64,000 bases of DNA from Margaritifera margaritifera. Its lineage: Eukaryota; Mollusca; Bivalvia; Unionida; Margaritiferidae. Below, piece by piece: positions 1-11,527 of the stretch; positions within the stretch are counted from its first letter, which is position 1; every line of letters starts with the position of its first letter. Location of the stretch: the NCBI GenBank assembly GCA_029931535.1, contig JAQPZY010001660.1:955001-1019000 (forward strand), written 5' to 3'. Under the pieces are notes generated by a model. The model had not been told where the DNA came from. It saw only the letters and a program-made list of their open reading frames with translations, and did not search any database. The position numbers and the translations under genes were made by a program.

Positions 1-249
1 ATTTAATTCCCCCCATCCCCTCGACTTAAGTACAGTGCATATATTTAGGAGCATATTAGAGGAAATAAACGCGCCTCTAATTTTATGATATCTACTACAG
101 CAGATGCATATGTTTAATTACACATTCAATAAACTGAATGAATGAATGATAGATTGATTGTTTGATTGATTAATTGATTGACTCACTGATTGATCAATCT
201 ACTTAACAGAATGAGATCCATAAAACAAAACTGAATCAGATTTCTGTTC

Positions 250-830
250 AGGTAATCGCCGCAGAAATCACCGTTATGGTGGAGCTGCTTAAACAAGTCA
301 ATCCAAAAGCCTTTAACCTCTTTTAGTAGCATACCCCACCAACATTCTATTCTTTAGTTACTTGTGCTACTTCCGTAAATAAAGCTTTGTCTTCCAGCAT
401 ATCTGTCCACATGTTCACTTCGCAAGAAAATTTGCATTTGTTAAACATGAATAATTTTCTATTCCGGCATCTGCTCGGATTCTCTCTGGACATCCGTTTT
501 TGTTTTTTTTATCGCTCCAATGAAATATCCTGCGATTATACTGGGATTATTGTTTGAATTCCATGCCTCCATCCATATCACTAGCCTAGAAAATCCGTCC
601 ATACATCCATGAATAGTTATTCCAAAATGTTTTAATTTATCCTACTCATCAATATGCCAAACTGCTTTTTGTCCAGGACAGATATACTAATGTCGGCGAA
701 GTCGTTTACTCAGTCTTGCTTGGACACCTTTGGGGTCCACTATTCCTTGGAGCAATCTAACTGTTCTCTGAGAAACAAATAGCCCATTGTGGATACATTT
801 AGAATGTATCCATCGGTATCTGTTGATCGC
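250..830 (-). pseudogene. Decayed integrase-core (RNase H-fold) gene
   Basis: Reading the minus strand, fragments of one protein can be followed through several stops and frame changes: VDPKGVQARLSKRLRR, then a WHID block, then HFGITIHGCMDGFSRLVIW, and near the 3' end IECWWGML. This pattern resembles the integrase-core proteins found as multicopy, transposon-like genes in fish and molluscs, in which the Asp of the WH-D and DGFSR blocks and the Glu of the ESWW-like block belong to the catalytic fold. The gene is clearly dead: in-frame stops interrupt the conserved blocks. No flanking inverted repeats were identified. The family assignment is by recognition and moderately sure; the 5' limit is uncertain. 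Confidence 0.6.
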
Positions 831-1116
831 CCCGAGCCTTCAATTTATTTCAACATAAACATGGTGACATCTAAAATGTCAGATAATGTTTTCCTCATGT
901 ACAAGCCACACCTTTTTGGCTATCCTTTTTAAAGTTCGTATGCTAAGTGCAAGTCTGTGTTGAGTTGCAAAACATTATAATATTTCTTGATTTGTAAGAC
1001 CTAATCGGAAATAAATCTTGTAAAGTTTCTCGCGCGAGTCCTCCATGTTGTGACCATTACTTGTTAAAGTTTGTGTATCTGCACACAGTACCAAGAGTCA
1101 TTATCTAAAAATAGGG

Positions 1117-1335
1117 ACTTAGTATCTCAAATTTCGAGATACTAAGTCGAAACTTCGAGTTACTAAGTCGAAATTTCCAGATACTAAGTCGAAATTTCGA
1201 GTTACTAAGTCGAAATTTCAAGATAATAAGTCGCAATTTCTATATACTAACTCGAAATTTCGGGATACTAACTCAAAATTTCGAGATACTAAGTAGAAAT
1301 TTCGAGATAATAACTCGAAATTTCGAGGTACTTTC
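1117..1335. repeat. Degenerate ~21-bp tandem repeat with palindromic units
   Basis: About ten units built on AAATTTCGAGATACTAAGTCG follow each other with point variation (GAG to CAG or GGG, ACT to AAT). The first unit is also read in reverse just before the array (CTTAGTATCTC before GAGATACTAAG), so the left edge can form a hairpin. Confidence 0.85.
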
Positions 1336-1339
1336 GACA

Positions 1340-1930
1340 GGATAAATCAATCCACTTGGCCCTAATGCTCCTTCGTATATTTCTGCAAACTTGTCTAAGG
1401 AGGAGGATATTTTGAATCAGGGCAGAACTATCTGTATACTTGCTAACATGTTAATATGGAAAGTTGGCACCTGTAGCTGATCGGTAAAGGCTTTATTGTT
1501 TAAAACTTACTGTACAAACTTTAATTGCTCCACGCTTTGGCGTAAATGTTTGAGGCAGTGTATACGTATAATAGCTGTTGGAAACATAAGTATTTATAGA
1601 TTTGTTTTGTAATTATCCACGCAGAGAGTGTATCATTTCGTTTTGTGAATGATCGTATCCTCTCTTTTGTTTGAAATTATACGTAAAAGGCCATATGGCT
1701 TTAGAGTTCGACTGCTGTAGTCTTGTAATTCTGTAATTTCGCAATTTGTTGTGTCAGAGACACTCTGGGAGTAACGATTGATAAATATTGGAAAAATCAG
1801 CTGTTACGTTTAGAAGATAAAATCAATTCTGCAACTCTAGTTTATTTTCATGTCTACGCTTACATAGTACTGTATTTTGTCTCTGCACCTAGCATATATT
1901 GTTCTATTGAAATTTTGTTTGAATTAATCG

Positions 1931-1931
<1 letters not shown>
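1340..1931. other. Unassigned AT-rich stretch
   Basis: No coding region, repeat or RNA gene could be supported here. Confidence 0.5.

Positions 1932-1996
<65 letters not shown>
1932..1996. repeat. (AT)n microsatellite
   Basis: Uninterrupted AT dinucleotide run directly abutting the left end of a transposon remnant. Confidence 0.95.
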
Positions 1997-1999
<3 letters not shown>

Positions 2000-2112
2000 A
2001 CCCCTTTAAACCGAAAACCCTTGGGACTCCCCAGAAATTCGGTTTTGACAGTTTTTCGGTTTACTAAGGGTTTCGCAGATGTGAACAAATATGCCTTTTC
2101 TAAGTGCTTATG

Positions 2113-2114
<2 letters not shown>

Positions 2115-2180
<66 letters not shown>
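2115..2180. repeat. (GA)n microsatellite
   Basis: Pure GA dinucleotide run inside the Tigger-like element, at the point where the transposase reading frame is lost. Confidence 0.95.
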
Positions 2181-2184
<4 letters not shown>

Positions 2185-2640
2185 ATCATAGGGCCTGGGA
2201 TTGGAATGTTCTTGGTCCCAGTTTGGCTAAACCATTGCCACACAAGATCATTCAGTTTGTCAAATAAACAGGCATCATTTAAACCAGGGGTGTCAAACTC
2301 ATTTGCTATGTCGTGCCAGATTTTATATAATAATAATAAATATTATTAAATAATAAAAATAAATAATTAGTCTGGCGGGCCGTATGATTGACACCCCTGG
2401 TTTAAAGGATGGTCGTTTACATCACTGTCGTTTTCACATTCATTCATGTAGAATTCCATTTTCTTTAGAATATCTGAAACAGTAGATGTTCCTATGCAGA
2501 CTGGTTCCACTAGTTTCTTCAATGTAGGTTTTGGCACAGATTCATACCCATTGGTCAGACTAATTTTATCCTGTAAGGATAGTTCAATCCTACGACGCTT
2601 AGCTGGTCGTTCTGAAATCTTGACATGTGAGTGAAGACAA
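2181..2640 (-). pseudogene. CENP-B/Tigger transposase N-terminus, interrupted
   Basis: The minus strand reads PAKRRRIELSLQDKISLTNG followed by GTSTVSDILKKMEFYMNE, the layout of the psq-type helix-turn-helix that starts CENP-B, jerky and Tigger transposases. After an inserted 115-bp MITE the frame resumes with KLNDLVWQWFSQTGTKNIP and PGPMI, the start of the second CENP-B-type DNA-binding domain. The gene then runs into a (GA)n run and ends. No DDE catalytic domain is present. The insertion and truncation make it non-functional. Confidence 0.7.
2285..2399. mobile_element. hAT-type MITE (CAGGGGTGTCAA ends)
   Basis: 115-bp palindromic element starting CAGGGGTGTCAA and ending TTGACACCCCTG, with an AT-rich middle. 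Flanks ATTTAAAC and GTTTAAAG match at 6 of 8 positions, as expected for an old hAT 8-bp target duplication. It splits the transposase reading frame of the surrounding Tigger-like element. Confidence 0.85.
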
Positions 2641-3939
2641 AAGACAGTTGTGGCTACTTAAATATATGTATGTAACGAGTTTTCTCTCTGACTTTTAGAA
2701 TACTGTTTTGTCGGTCTCCATCGGCAAAGCATCAAAAACAAAGCTACATGCCTGGTTAATATTTCCCTGATATAAAAAAGGTTCTATTGATCATGTATAC
2801 AAATGAATAGCATCAATCACAATTAGATAATAAACAGATAAACAATTATGTTTCTTAAATGGCTTACCTACAAGCATTTCGTTATTATTACTTCGACTTA
2901 AAAGCTGGCTATTTTTAGGGTGCAAAGACTTCGGATTAACCTATTGTCAGCCCTAATCTGTGTCGCACGCGTGTCAAGTATTGCTTTAACCTCGCATACC
3001 TTTGGGACATTTTCCGGGTCTTTGTCTCATAGATAAGCCTACTACAGCACTTGCTAACCGTAATTAATCTGTTCCAGCGTGTGTCAGGAAGAAGCAGCTA
3101 ACATACATTTCCAAGTTTTGAGTGAGTTTCGGTTTTATTAACGGGGGGGGGGGGGGGGGGGGGGGGGGGGTAGCGTAAAATTGAAATTTGGGATCGAAAT
3201 GTGTTTCGGTATTAAGAGTTGAGGGGTTTCGGTTCACTGGGGCAAAAGATTATATTAAAAGAGGAAAAATTCGGAACTAAAATAAAAAATATTCGGTCTT
3301 GAGGGGATTCCGGTAAAATTAGGTTTGGGTTTTGAGGAGTTTCTTTGCATATATGTATGTATGTATATATGACGAAAGATTATCAAAGGGTATGAAGAGA
3401 AAGCAATTCGCCTTCATCCGAACACTTAAACACATTTAACATATGTATACGTAGCAATTCATTATTTTTATTCAGTAGAACTATTAATTTATAATGAGCA
3501 CATGAGCACGTTTTCCAAAGAAATATGTTGGTCTATAGTTTTCATGCTAGATTCTGGAAACTTATAATGTATTTATTTGATGACTGACTTCTCTGAGACT
3601 CAGTATACATTTTTTTTAAAATTCCTAAATGAGAGGAACTGTAAGAACTTTCGATTTGTTACAAAAAATCTGACCAGTAATTTATTTAGAATAGCGTGAC
3701 GTACTTGTGTACTATATTCCCTCCTGGAAATACTTCAAAATTAATCTGCTTATCTGCTTTTATGGTGACATTATTGCAGGACTCTGTTGGTTTCACGTTC
3801 GTTGCTGAGCCTAAGAAATTGATTTTTGAATTAATTTGTCAGTGTTCATTTCCCCGAATGTCAACGCATTTACCTAGCTTGTTAAATTAAATTGTACATT
3901 TGTGTTTCATCCACGCTTTCTCACTTTTTGAGCTCGAAT
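2641..3939. other. Right half of Tigger-like element, then unassigned DNA
   Basis: 3143-3170 is a pure poly-G run. Beyond 3343 no gene or repeat could be supported up to the LINE remnant. Confidence 0.5.
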
Positions 3940-5170
3940 TGTAATGGCATTACAGTCGATATACTGGATGGAGATATGTAAGATATTTAGAACTATTTGT
4001 TTTACTCTATGCAGACGATACCGTTGTATTTTCAGATAATCCAAGAGATATGCAAAATAATCTTGACGTATTCTTTAATTACTGCAAAAAATATAAACTT
4101 ATCATTAACACATGCAAGGCGAAAGCTATGATTTATGGGAAATGTAGAAATAGAGAAAATGTGAAGTTCAAATTAGGAGATTAGCAATTTGAAATTGTCA
4201 GAAATTATAATTATTTAGGACTGGTCTTTACGAAGAATGATAGATATTTATTGGGAATTAAGACTCTAATTAGCCAAGCCAGGAAAGCTATGTACCTTCT
4301 TAAGAAAAGAATATTAAATCTTAATTTGCCTGTCGACTGTCAGCTTAAACTTTTCGATTTGACAATAGTTCCGATTCTTACAAACGCAGCTGAGATCTGG
4401 GGTTTTGAAAAATTAGATATGATAGAACGGGTTCATTTATAAAATATGTGCTAAAAATTAAAAGAAAATCCATCCCCACGTATATGCTTTATGGTGAGCT
4501 TGGTAGAACCAGTCAACATTTACAAGTAAAAAGGAGAATGGTTGGCTATTGTGTAAATCTCATTTATGGTAAAGAAACGAAACTATCTTATATCATGTAT
4601 CTGATGCTATTACAGGATTATAATACTGATCTAGGTACGAGTAAATGGATTGAGGGCATTCATAACATTTTATCGGAAACTGGGTTTCAATTTATTTGGG
4701 TTAATCAAAATATTCACAATAAATCCTGGTTAGATACAATCTTTAAGGAAAGACTTCATGATCAGTTTATACAGACAATGGGAATCATCCATTACTAACT
4801 CGACAAAAGCTGATACATACAGAATTTTTAAAACAGAATTAAAATTAGAACATTATTTATTAAAAGACTTTATAAAAAAAATATAAGGCAAATATAATAA
4901 AATTTCGAACATAGAATTGTTTATCTATAGAGAAAGAAGGATGGGAAAATTTGCCTCAACATGAAAGATTGTACAAACTTTGCGTGCAAAACTGCGTGGG
5001 TGTTGAATTTCATTATCCCCTTGAATGTAGCTATTTCAGAGAACAAAGAAACAACCAGCACCCAAACACTTCTATATCAGACCAAATGTACCGAAGTTTA
5101 AAGAATTATTTAGTTCTGAAGAGCTGGTGTTTTAAGAAAACTATCTAAAATGACTGATATTGTTTTATCA
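3940..5170 (+). pseudogene. 5'-truncated LINE reverse transcriptase remnant
   Basis: The plus strand reads LFVLLYADDTVVFSD, with the YADD catalytic box of non-LTR reverse transcriptase at 4008-4019, followed by the thumb region (YLGLVF, KAMYLLKKR, LPVDCQLKLFDLTIVPIL, AEIWGFEK) and a C-terminal part with VYGELGR-like and FHYPLECSYF (zinc-finger-like) blocks, ending near VPKFKELFSSEELVF. Several frameshifts and stops break it. Starting inside the palm domain is typical of a 5'-truncated insertion. A second copy of the same family lies at 23230-23775 on the other strand. Family placement (a mollusc/cnidarian LINE with CX-rich C-terminus) is by recognition. Confidence 0.85.
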
Positions 5171-6198
5171 AAATTTCGTTCATTTCTAATCATCTTTACT
5201 CGATGTGTATGTTATTCTTAACATCTTTTTCAGAAAGAGAAAAGTACCATGGGTTCATCATTGTAAAGTAATGAGTTTACTACAGATTAATATGTGTTCT
5301 ATTTATCGTAATTTATATCTATTATTTCCAATTATATCAGGATCCGTGTATTTAAGCTCGTACTTGTTTGTATTCCATTGGAGAATTGACTGTGATATTG
5401 CTCTCAGTCTGAGTTAAATTGCAATTACTGTGAAACAAATTATATCATCCATGGCTGATGTACACGCATGCAAAGTCAGATACTAATATTTTACCTCATA
5501 TGTTGCGTTTTGCAACCTGAGTAATAAAGAATTTGGCATAGTCATTGTGAAGCTTTTCGTAAGTCCTACACAATATGTGTGTTCTTCCGTTACTTTTCAT
5601 ATTATAGGTAGCGCAGATATCAGGCCCACAAAAACGATTTAATTTATGTCGTTGACTCTGTCATCGATTCAAAGACAAAAACCTCTTTTAATTTACAATA
5701 AGGACATGACCTTTTCCTTCTAATCATATTTATGATTGAAATTCCAAATAATTCATCACATGGAAAGGATATCCATACAACTTATTCAAGCAGCATTAAA
5801 ATGACCTTTACTATTATGAAAGTAATCCCTATTTTATGCCCGAGTAACCTGTAAGTTTATCGCATTAACTGCTGGAAAGGCTTAGAAATCTTATTTTGTA
5901 TCTGGCAACATATTCACATACTAGACGACACCATTGGGCTTAGCAGATGCGTAAATTACGTCATTGATAGTTAGGTAATTACGTCATTGATAGTTAGGTA
6001 ATTACGTTGAGCAAGTAGCCGCAAACGGCATACATTCATCGTTTTTATTTTTGATAATTTGAATATTGTGCTGATATGTGTCTAGCCAGTTTCGATCTAA
6101 TTCAATTTTTAAGTGTGTGTATTTCCATCTCTCGAGATATTTGTATGATTTTTCACTTCTCTCTATCTCTCTCTGTCGATGAAAGTATTATACTTTCT

Positions 6199-6201
<3 letters not shown>
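5171..6201. other. LINE 3' flank and unassigned DNA
   Basis: The first 200-300 bases may be LINE 3' UTR. Around 5952-6006 a 25-bp unit (AATTACGTCATTGATAGTTAGG) is repeated twice. Nothing else could be supported. Confidence 0.4.

Positions 6202-6234
<33 letters not shown>
6202..6234. repeat. (GA)n microsatellite
   Basis: Short pure GA run. Confidence 0.9.
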
Positions 6235-6237
<3 letters not shown>

Positions 6238-6924
6238 AAATCCTTCTTTGAGGGCCTATCTATTTTAGCCACGTTTTCGTCTCCGTTTTAAAGAGCTTTT
6301 GATATTTAGTTCATTTGCCGGTTCCTGTTATTCAGTTCTTTTACGCGTGTGCTTGTGTTTCCCTATGTGCCTTACCAGACTTACTTATATTTAGACTGTA
6401 TCTACTTGCTTCGAAACTTTTATTTATTCTGCTTAAGGACAACCTTCAGATCGCATGTCGCGATACTTACATTCTTTTATATGGGACAGTAAAAAGTTGT
6501 CGCGCATGAGAAAACTATAGAAATTTGTGTGGACGGGATACTAATCCAAGGAAGAAGACTCGATACAGTATACAACTTTCAAACATGGAGCCCGTCAACT
6601 TTTGATTGTCAGGGGATTTTGTGTTGCACATTTGGTGCCAGAGGGCTTGCACTGAATAGATGGCAATAAATGGCAGGTTAAAAAAACTGTTGTGTTAAAA
6701 GAATCTATCATATTTTATTCCTTCTTATATTATTGTCAACTGAAAATTATCTCGTTCAACTGTTTCCTATGATTCCTAAAGAATTACACATTTTTTCCTA
6801 TTTTGAAACAACTTACCTTAATTTTGAACAGGTACATTAAGAGCATAAACGTCAAAAAATATATAGCGACACCGTTTCTAGATTAAACTGAGCTGCAGAT
6901 ATTAGTGTGTTTAGACATTTGAGC

Positions 6925-7413
6925 TATATTGTAGTACCTAAATATCAATCAATCGCATCGAATTCTGACATTATTACTCAAACTTATATTGTAGTACCTA
7001 AATATCAATCAATCGCATCGAATTCTGACATTATTACTCAAACTTATATTGTAGTACCTAAATATCAATCAATCGCATCGAATTCTGACATTATTACTCA
7101 AATTTATATTGTAGTACCTAAATATCAATCAATCGCATCGAATTCTGACATTATTACTCAAACTTATATTGTAGTACCTAAATATCAATCAATCGCATCG
7201 AATTCTGACATTATTACTCAAACTTATATTGTAGTACCTAAATATCAATCAATCGCATCGAATTCTGACATTATTACTCAAACTTATATTGTAGTACCTA
7301 AATATCAATCAATCGCATCGAATTCTGACATTATTACTCAAATTTATATTGTAGTACCTAAATATCAATCGATCGCATCGAATTCTGACATTATTACTCA
7401 AATTTATATTGTA
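6925..7413 (+). repeat. Eight near-identical 60-bp tandem repeats, open in one frame
   Basis: A 60-bp unit starting TATATTGTAGTACCTAAATA repeats eight times plus a short ninth start. Units differ only at one C/T site (order C C T C C C T T) and one A/G change in the last unit. Because 60 is a multiple of three and one plus-strand frame has no stop, the array reads as a 20-residue peptide (beginning YIVVPKYQSIASNSDIITQ) repeated eight times. There is no recognised start context, domain or flanking exon, so coding is not claimed; the near identity points to recent expansion or homogenisation. Confidence 0.95.
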
Positions 7414-7462
7414 TCGTCCTAATTTACTGCTTTTTAGTATGAATTTTATTTTTGGCAACAAT

Positions 7463-7739
7463 CAGTGGCTGCGCGAGGGTTTGAGGCGCCAGGGAGCAAT
7501 GTTCGTTAGTGACGCCCCAACTTTGCTACAGAGAACAGTTTTTATGTGAGTTGCCAACCTCCCTCCTCAACCCCCCCCCCCCCAAATTTAAGTTTTGTGA
7601 AGAATATCTCCCGTTACACTAAGGTAAAGGTGAAATACTATGAAAATTTCAGCTGCAAAAGAAGCTCCCGACGATGCCTCCTTCGCCTGGCGCCCGGGGG
7701 CAATTGCCCCCTCCCAACCCCTCCATCGCGCCGCCACTG
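7463..7739. mobile_element. hAT MITE family 1 (CAGTGGCKGCGCGA), copy 1
   Basis: 277-bp non-autonomous element with ends CAGTGGCTGCGCGA and TCGCGCCGCCACTG. It is flanked by a perfect 8-bp duplication GCAACAAT (7455-7462 and 7740-7747). Other copies lie at 21291-21574 and 51932-52466. The 8-bp duplication and CA-G termini are those of the hAT superfamily; no transposase is encoded. Confidence 0.93.
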
Positions 7740-7747
7740 GCAACAAT

Positions 7748-10319
7748 TAGACTGTTTTGTTCCAAGATGACATAGATATTTTCTATGTATCAAGTTTTAC
7801 TTTAAATGGGACAAAACAATCCACGTAAATCTTCAAATGTTTCATGCTTTCTTTTGAAGATTTTATTCAAAACAAGAAAGTTATAATAATTTTACGGTAA
7901 ATTTGCTTTTTTTTGCAAGTGAAATAACAGAATCCCACTACAATAGTAAAAGAACTTAACTCTGTCCATATACGTCTTTGCACATGCTTTTCGGCGAACT
8001 TTTTTATTTGTTATCTGATGCAAAAGCTGTCGGAAAAAAGAAATTGTCTAGGCGGACTACAGCCAACTTTTCAAAGGCCTTCCTTTACAGAGAGTAAACT
8101 AACGTCGCTAATCGGATAAGAATTCTCAACATTTTGAAAATTTTTCAGTAAGTTTAAGTCCAAAATCCAGGCTTTATACGTATGTCATACGGTATGGATA
8201 AATTATACCAGCTGTGTTTAGATTGCATGCGATCTCGTACATTATCATATCAAAAAGACCACGTAGCAAAGTTTTGCCTCCCTGACTATCATGAGATGTT
8301 TTGTTGTGTTTCCCTGCCTATCATGAGATGTTTTGTTGTGTTTCAAATTACTAATCAGCGGGATTCAGTTAAAGGACTATAGCATTTATTTGAGGAATCT
8401 AATAAGGTTCACACAGCTTTTCTTCTAAAGATGATGTATATAAATCGTAAAATGATTATTTGATTAATGTTACCAAAAAGAATCTAGATGTTTGTCGGAG
8501 ATTCAAATGTTTTGTTATGCTGAAACATTAGTAGTAAAGTTGAAAGATATCCTTCTCTAACACCAATCCATGAAAGTCACCCAATATTTTATAGATCTGT
8601 ACAGTCATTAAGATGAAGTACGTGCAATTTGTATTAAATTCGGCTGAGCGTTTCCGTTTCAAAGGAGAATGCACATGACGTTGGTCAGAAAAATCGAACT
8701 GACTTGTCACTACGTCAGCCTCGACCGAGCGTGTCGCAATTCGATCTGACTTGTCACTGCGTCAGCATCGACGGAGAGGGTCGCAAGATGACAACTTGAA
8801 AAGTATGCCACACAAGGTAAGCAAAGTGCAGTGGTGTCCCTAGGTCTACTAGTTAGGAAAATGAGGGGAGAAAACAAGCAATAAATAAAAAAAGGATATA
8901 TTAAACAGTTTCAATTGCGTTGATAATTATTCTAAGATAGGACATTCTATATCTACTACAATAACAAAAGGTTAGGAATCGATATAAGTGGTTTTTGTTG
9001 GAGCTCTGACAAGAAAAAAGGAAAGTAGTATCCTTAAATGTATGTACTGGGGACAAAACGTGATCAGTGTAATGTAATATCATCAAGGGATTCTGTGTCA
9101 TATATATTAAAACATATAAATTTAAACGTAAATCAGGAGAAACTGGAACATTTTTTGAGACATCACTTGCAAAGTATGTAAAAGTTGTAGAGTCTGACTC
9201 ATAATGTGAATAAAAAGTATCACTACTCTAAGTAAGTTACTTTTCTATTTCCTTCATTTTTCACATTACTGAAAAAATTCAGTGCCTTAGTTTTAAGTTC
9301 AGATGTGCCAAAAACTATCATAATTATGTTAGGCTTAACTTTGACATGCCATATCAAAACATCAGCTTAGATTACGTTGTATTTTCTGGAAATAATTGGA
9401 TTTGAATGAAATAACTGGAATTTGTAGTGCAAGTGACCGCTCTGGAACCTTTTTTATAGTCTGTTTTTTGTTATTGTTGTTTTTCAATTTATATTTTTAT
9501 ACTTTTTTTTTCTTTTCTTTGTCATACTACACAAAAGGCCATATGCTAAACTCAATAAACATTTTATTTTCTATTTAGACTTGAATGCTGCTTTCTATTC
9601 AGTGCAAGTAAATGAATAGCAAATCTTCAGAATAAACAGACAGAGAAAAATATTTATTTTCTTAGGGACTACAATATAATCAATAACAGCTCGTTGGCTC
9701 CAGTAGTGTAGTGTCACCGAAAAACTGGATAGTTTATTACCCATACCTCGAGTGATGTTGTAATATGGTTTCATTTATAAACCTCCATAAATTTCTAAAT
9801 GTGTCATTGCTGATGAAGCCGACATCTTTCATACTGAAATCATTTGTATGCGTGTTCGAACAATCTTGCTGAATTTTTTTATTTTTTTAAATTTTTGTTA
9901 ATTTTTTTGTTTTTTCAGAATGCCAAAGAGAAAAACGAGACAATCTGTTTGTCAGAAATTGCTTTAGGAATAATTCAGATAAATATTTTTCTATTTCTGT
10001 ATTTTCTTGTGGAGCATTAACAATTTTGTTTTAATAATTGGAGAATCGGATATGTTATTGCATATAGATAATTTTTAACCTGCTTTTTCCAGCGTCTTGA
10101 AATGTGTTGTGGAAAGTGGTGTCCAGTGTATGTTTCAGCTTACCACGATGTTGTTAAGTATTTTTATTGTTCACGTGATTTTTGTAAATTACTTTGAATT
10201 TACACTATCACCTGAAGCTGTTACTCCGTTTTGAAAATCTTAAAAATGTAAATTATGTAAAATAAATATATATTCAGATTGAGAAAAAAAAATTAAAAAA
10301 AATAAAATAAAGGAGTAGT
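7748..10319. other. Unassigned AT-rich stretch with small local duplications
   Basis: Two short tandem duplications are visible: a ~33-bp unit twice at 8276-8343 (ATCATGAGATGTTTTGTTGT) and a ~52-bp unit twice at 8690-8790 (CTGACTTGTCACTRCGTCAG). No gene could be supported. Confidence 0.5.
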
Positions 10320-10740
10320 ATCGTCCTGTGGAATGAGTTCTTCTAAAAACACTTGGTAATCCTCCAAGTCTTTAATCGTTTAATTGACTTCCTTCCACGG
10401 AATTCGGTGTAGCATTGCGTGCAGAAGTCATATACCCACATCGAGTTTTGTGTTTGTCACATAGTTTTTCCCGAGAATCAGCCTTCTTATACTATTGTCA
10501 TAAGTTATAGAAAGTCGCAAACGATTTTGATCTTAGTTTTCATTGTCCCTGGTAAAGATTGTTATTTTAACCCATTTTAATATTTTAATTCCATTTGAGA
10601 AATCTTTAGTGAATCTTTATAATTTTAATCATTTACTTTCTTTTCAACGGTATAAGGACCATAAAATTTAGCCCGAAGAGGATTTTGTGGTATGCGCAAG
10701 AGAGCCAGAACCTTCTCACCAGGATGAAAACTTCTTTCCT
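10320..10740 (-). pseudogene. Ty3/gypsy integrase C-terminal remnant
   Basis: The minus strand reads FHPGEKVLALLRIPQNPLRA then KFYGPYTVEKKVND, the SH3-like C-terminal domain of Ty3/gypsy integrase (pattern PGD-VLVLLP-PL-A-Y-GPY-V). It then degrades through stops toward 10320, with a faint EDYQVFLEEL segment that could be the integrase-to-RT linker of a Gmr1-order pol. It differs from the complete element at 42-49 kb. No intact neighbouring domain is present. Confidence 0.65.
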
Positions 10741-11000
10741 GTGTATAGTTTTGGGCTTAGCCAATCAGAACGCATGTTACATAGTTCAGCTGTCGCGTGT
10801 TTTTGTATCCTCCAAAGAGAACGCAGGAAGACGTGCGGCGTGACTTTCAGTGGATATACAGTAGACAAGTAAAGATTTCAATACCCTGACAGACAGTACA
10901 ACTACCGCTGCTATTGCTAGTATTACTCAACCAATGGTATGTATTGGATATGGGTTTGGATTTAATTTTCTGCGACTTTGTGTCATCGCAGAAAGTTTAG

Positions 11001-11366
11001 ATGGCACCCCCTACATCACTACCATTACCAGAATACGAAGATTTCAAAATGAAGCAGAAAGAAGAGCTAAGGGCATTTTCACAACGACAAAAAGAAAAAG
11101 AAGAAACTTTTGTACAACAACAAGAAGAATTAAAGAGAAAGCGAGCGATTAAAACCATGAACACGAACTGTGAACAGAGTGAAGTTAGAAACAAACGAAC
11201 TTCAGAAACCTTGAGTCTGTTACGTGAACTTTTGCCTGAACTGAAACAGATGAGAGCAACTACAAACTCTACTACCAAGACGGCAGACGCAGCAATAACA
11301 GCAGCAGTAGGACTCGAACTAGGCAAATGTTTACGACAGTTGCAGCTGATGATGTCAAATCCATGA
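11001..11366 (+). CDS. Hypothetical charged coiled-coil ORF, 121 aa
   Basis: An ATG-started reading frame of 121 codons begins MAPPTSLPLPEYEDFKMKQK and continues as a strongly charged, Glu/Lys/Gln-rich segment (residues ~15-50 and 70-90) predicted by eye to be helical and coiled-coil. It lies between an integrase remnant and an LTR-like repeat, both assigned to the minus strand, so it could be a gag-like N-terminus of another retroelement. No motif settles this and the frame ends just before an (AT)n run. It may be a chance frame. Confidence 0.3.
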   Translation: MAPPTSLPLPEYEDFKMKQKEELRAFSQRQKEKEETFVQQQEELKRKRAIKTMNTNCEQSEVRNKRTSETLSLLRELLPELKQMRATTNSTTKTADAAITAAVGLELGKCLRQLQLMMSNP

Positions 11367-11439
11367 TTTTCTTTGAACAATTTTCAAACCAACGTCCCTT
11401 GTTAGGGTCATCCATATCTCTCACAATTGTTGCCCATTC

Positions 11440-11440
<1 letters not shown>

Positions 11441-11527
<87 letters not shown>
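11441..11527. repeat. (AT)n microsatellite
   Basis: Long AT run with one G interruption near its right end, followed by a short poly-G. Confidence 0.95.

Larger units (their letters stand above)
1997..3343 (-). mobile_element. Tigger/pogo-like DNA transposon remnant
   Basis: The left edge (GAAACCCCTTTAAACC) and the reverse complement of the right edge (GAAACTCCTCAAAACC) are imperfect terminal inverted repeats about 1.35 kb apart. Between them, on the minus strand, lies a CENP-B-type transposase N-terminus. The element is internally shortened, carries a (GA)n run, a poly-G run and an inserted hAT MITE, and lacks the DDE domain. A clean TA target duplication could not be confirmed, so the exact ends are approximate. 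Confidence 0.55.

Noticed and set aside
6925..7413. CRISPR-like regular repeats
   Set aside because: Units are directly adjacent with no unique spacers, and the DNA is eukaryotic; this is an ordinary tandem array.
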